Positions 33,074 to 33,176 of a DNA stretch of 33,176 nucleotides are shown here, one piece after another. The first letter of the stretch is position 1. Each line of letters begins with the position of its first letter. The position numbers and the translations under genes are program-made. The notes beneath the pieces were generated by a model, which was given only the letters and a program-made list of their open reading frames with translations, did no database searches and was not told the origin of the DNA. The stretch covers positions 1-33,176 of the forward strand of contig NZ_WSTA01000039.1 of assembly GCF_009789225.1 (NCBI RefSeq), read 5' to 3'. The DNA is from Agromyces seonyuensis. Its GTDB lineage: Bacteria; Actinomycetota; Actinomycetes; Actinomycetales; Microbacteriaceae.

Positions 33074-33176
33074 GTGCTCGGGCTCCTTCCGCTGGCGCCC
33101 ATGCTCGCACACCCGGGCGGGCGCCGGCCGCCGCCGTCCACACCGCGCCCGCACAGGCGGCCAGGACCGGCGGCCG

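Overview
The window is very GC-rich DNA, roughly 70% G+C or more by eye, with dense and often overlapping genes. It encodes a WhiB regulator, DUF5719, DUF3499, an Rv3259-like zincin relative and a MoxR/DUF58/DUF4350/DUF4129 cluster. Many genes seem to be leaderless. Together this points to an actinobacterium, most likely of the Microbacteriaceae (inference from gene content and order; no 16S rRNA is present). I see no rRNA, tRNA, CRISPR, insertion sequence or phage gene. No gene-free stretch exceeds about 235 bases.

Region 1 (1-10978) is a surface-polysaccharide locus. It holds two GT4 glycosyltransferases (the first cut by the window edge), a lipid-linked-sugar flippase, three GT2 glycosyltransferases, a HAD-IIB hydrolase resembling phosphomannomutase, two tandem O-antigen-ligase/polymerase paralogues and UDP-glucose 6-dehydrogenase. 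Several pairs overlap by four bases (ATGA or GTGA), which suggests translational coupling. No priming phosphoglycosyltransferase is visible.

Region 2 (11057-15914) holds a glutaryl-CoA-dehydrogenase-like enzyme, mannose-6-phosphate isomerase (manA), a DJ-1/PfpI-AraC regulator, a divergent 40-residue membrane protein not in any family I recognise, and UDP-glucose 4-epimerase. manA and galE can supply mannose and galactose precursors to region 1.

Region 3 (16003-23682) matches the actinobacterial whiB2/manB/ahcY neighbourhood (compare M. tuberculosis Rv3255c-Rv3260c): whiB2-like gene with a clear promoter and operator-like palindrome, giant membrane GT2, DUF5719 protein, zincin-like protein without HExxH, DUF3499 and ahcY. 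The usual manB is missing between DUF3499 and ahcY.

Region 4 (23747-33073) holds a PEP mutase/isocitrate-lyase-family enzyme followed by the RDD / SpoIIM / DUF58 / MoxR / DUF4350 / DUF4129 / membrane-protein cluster known in outline from Rv3690-Rv3695. An aquaporin with an unusual predicted selectivity filter interrupts it. This cluster is the best candidate for a poorly understood multi-protein system: a membrane-tethered AAA+ chaperone with a vWA-like adaptor.

Two signals run across the window. First, a TANNNT box lies 6-8 bases upstream of the start codon of many genes, as expected for leaderless transcripts. Second, the hexamer GGATGC/GCATCC is strongly over-represented, including in the stems of four of five intergenic terminator hairpins.
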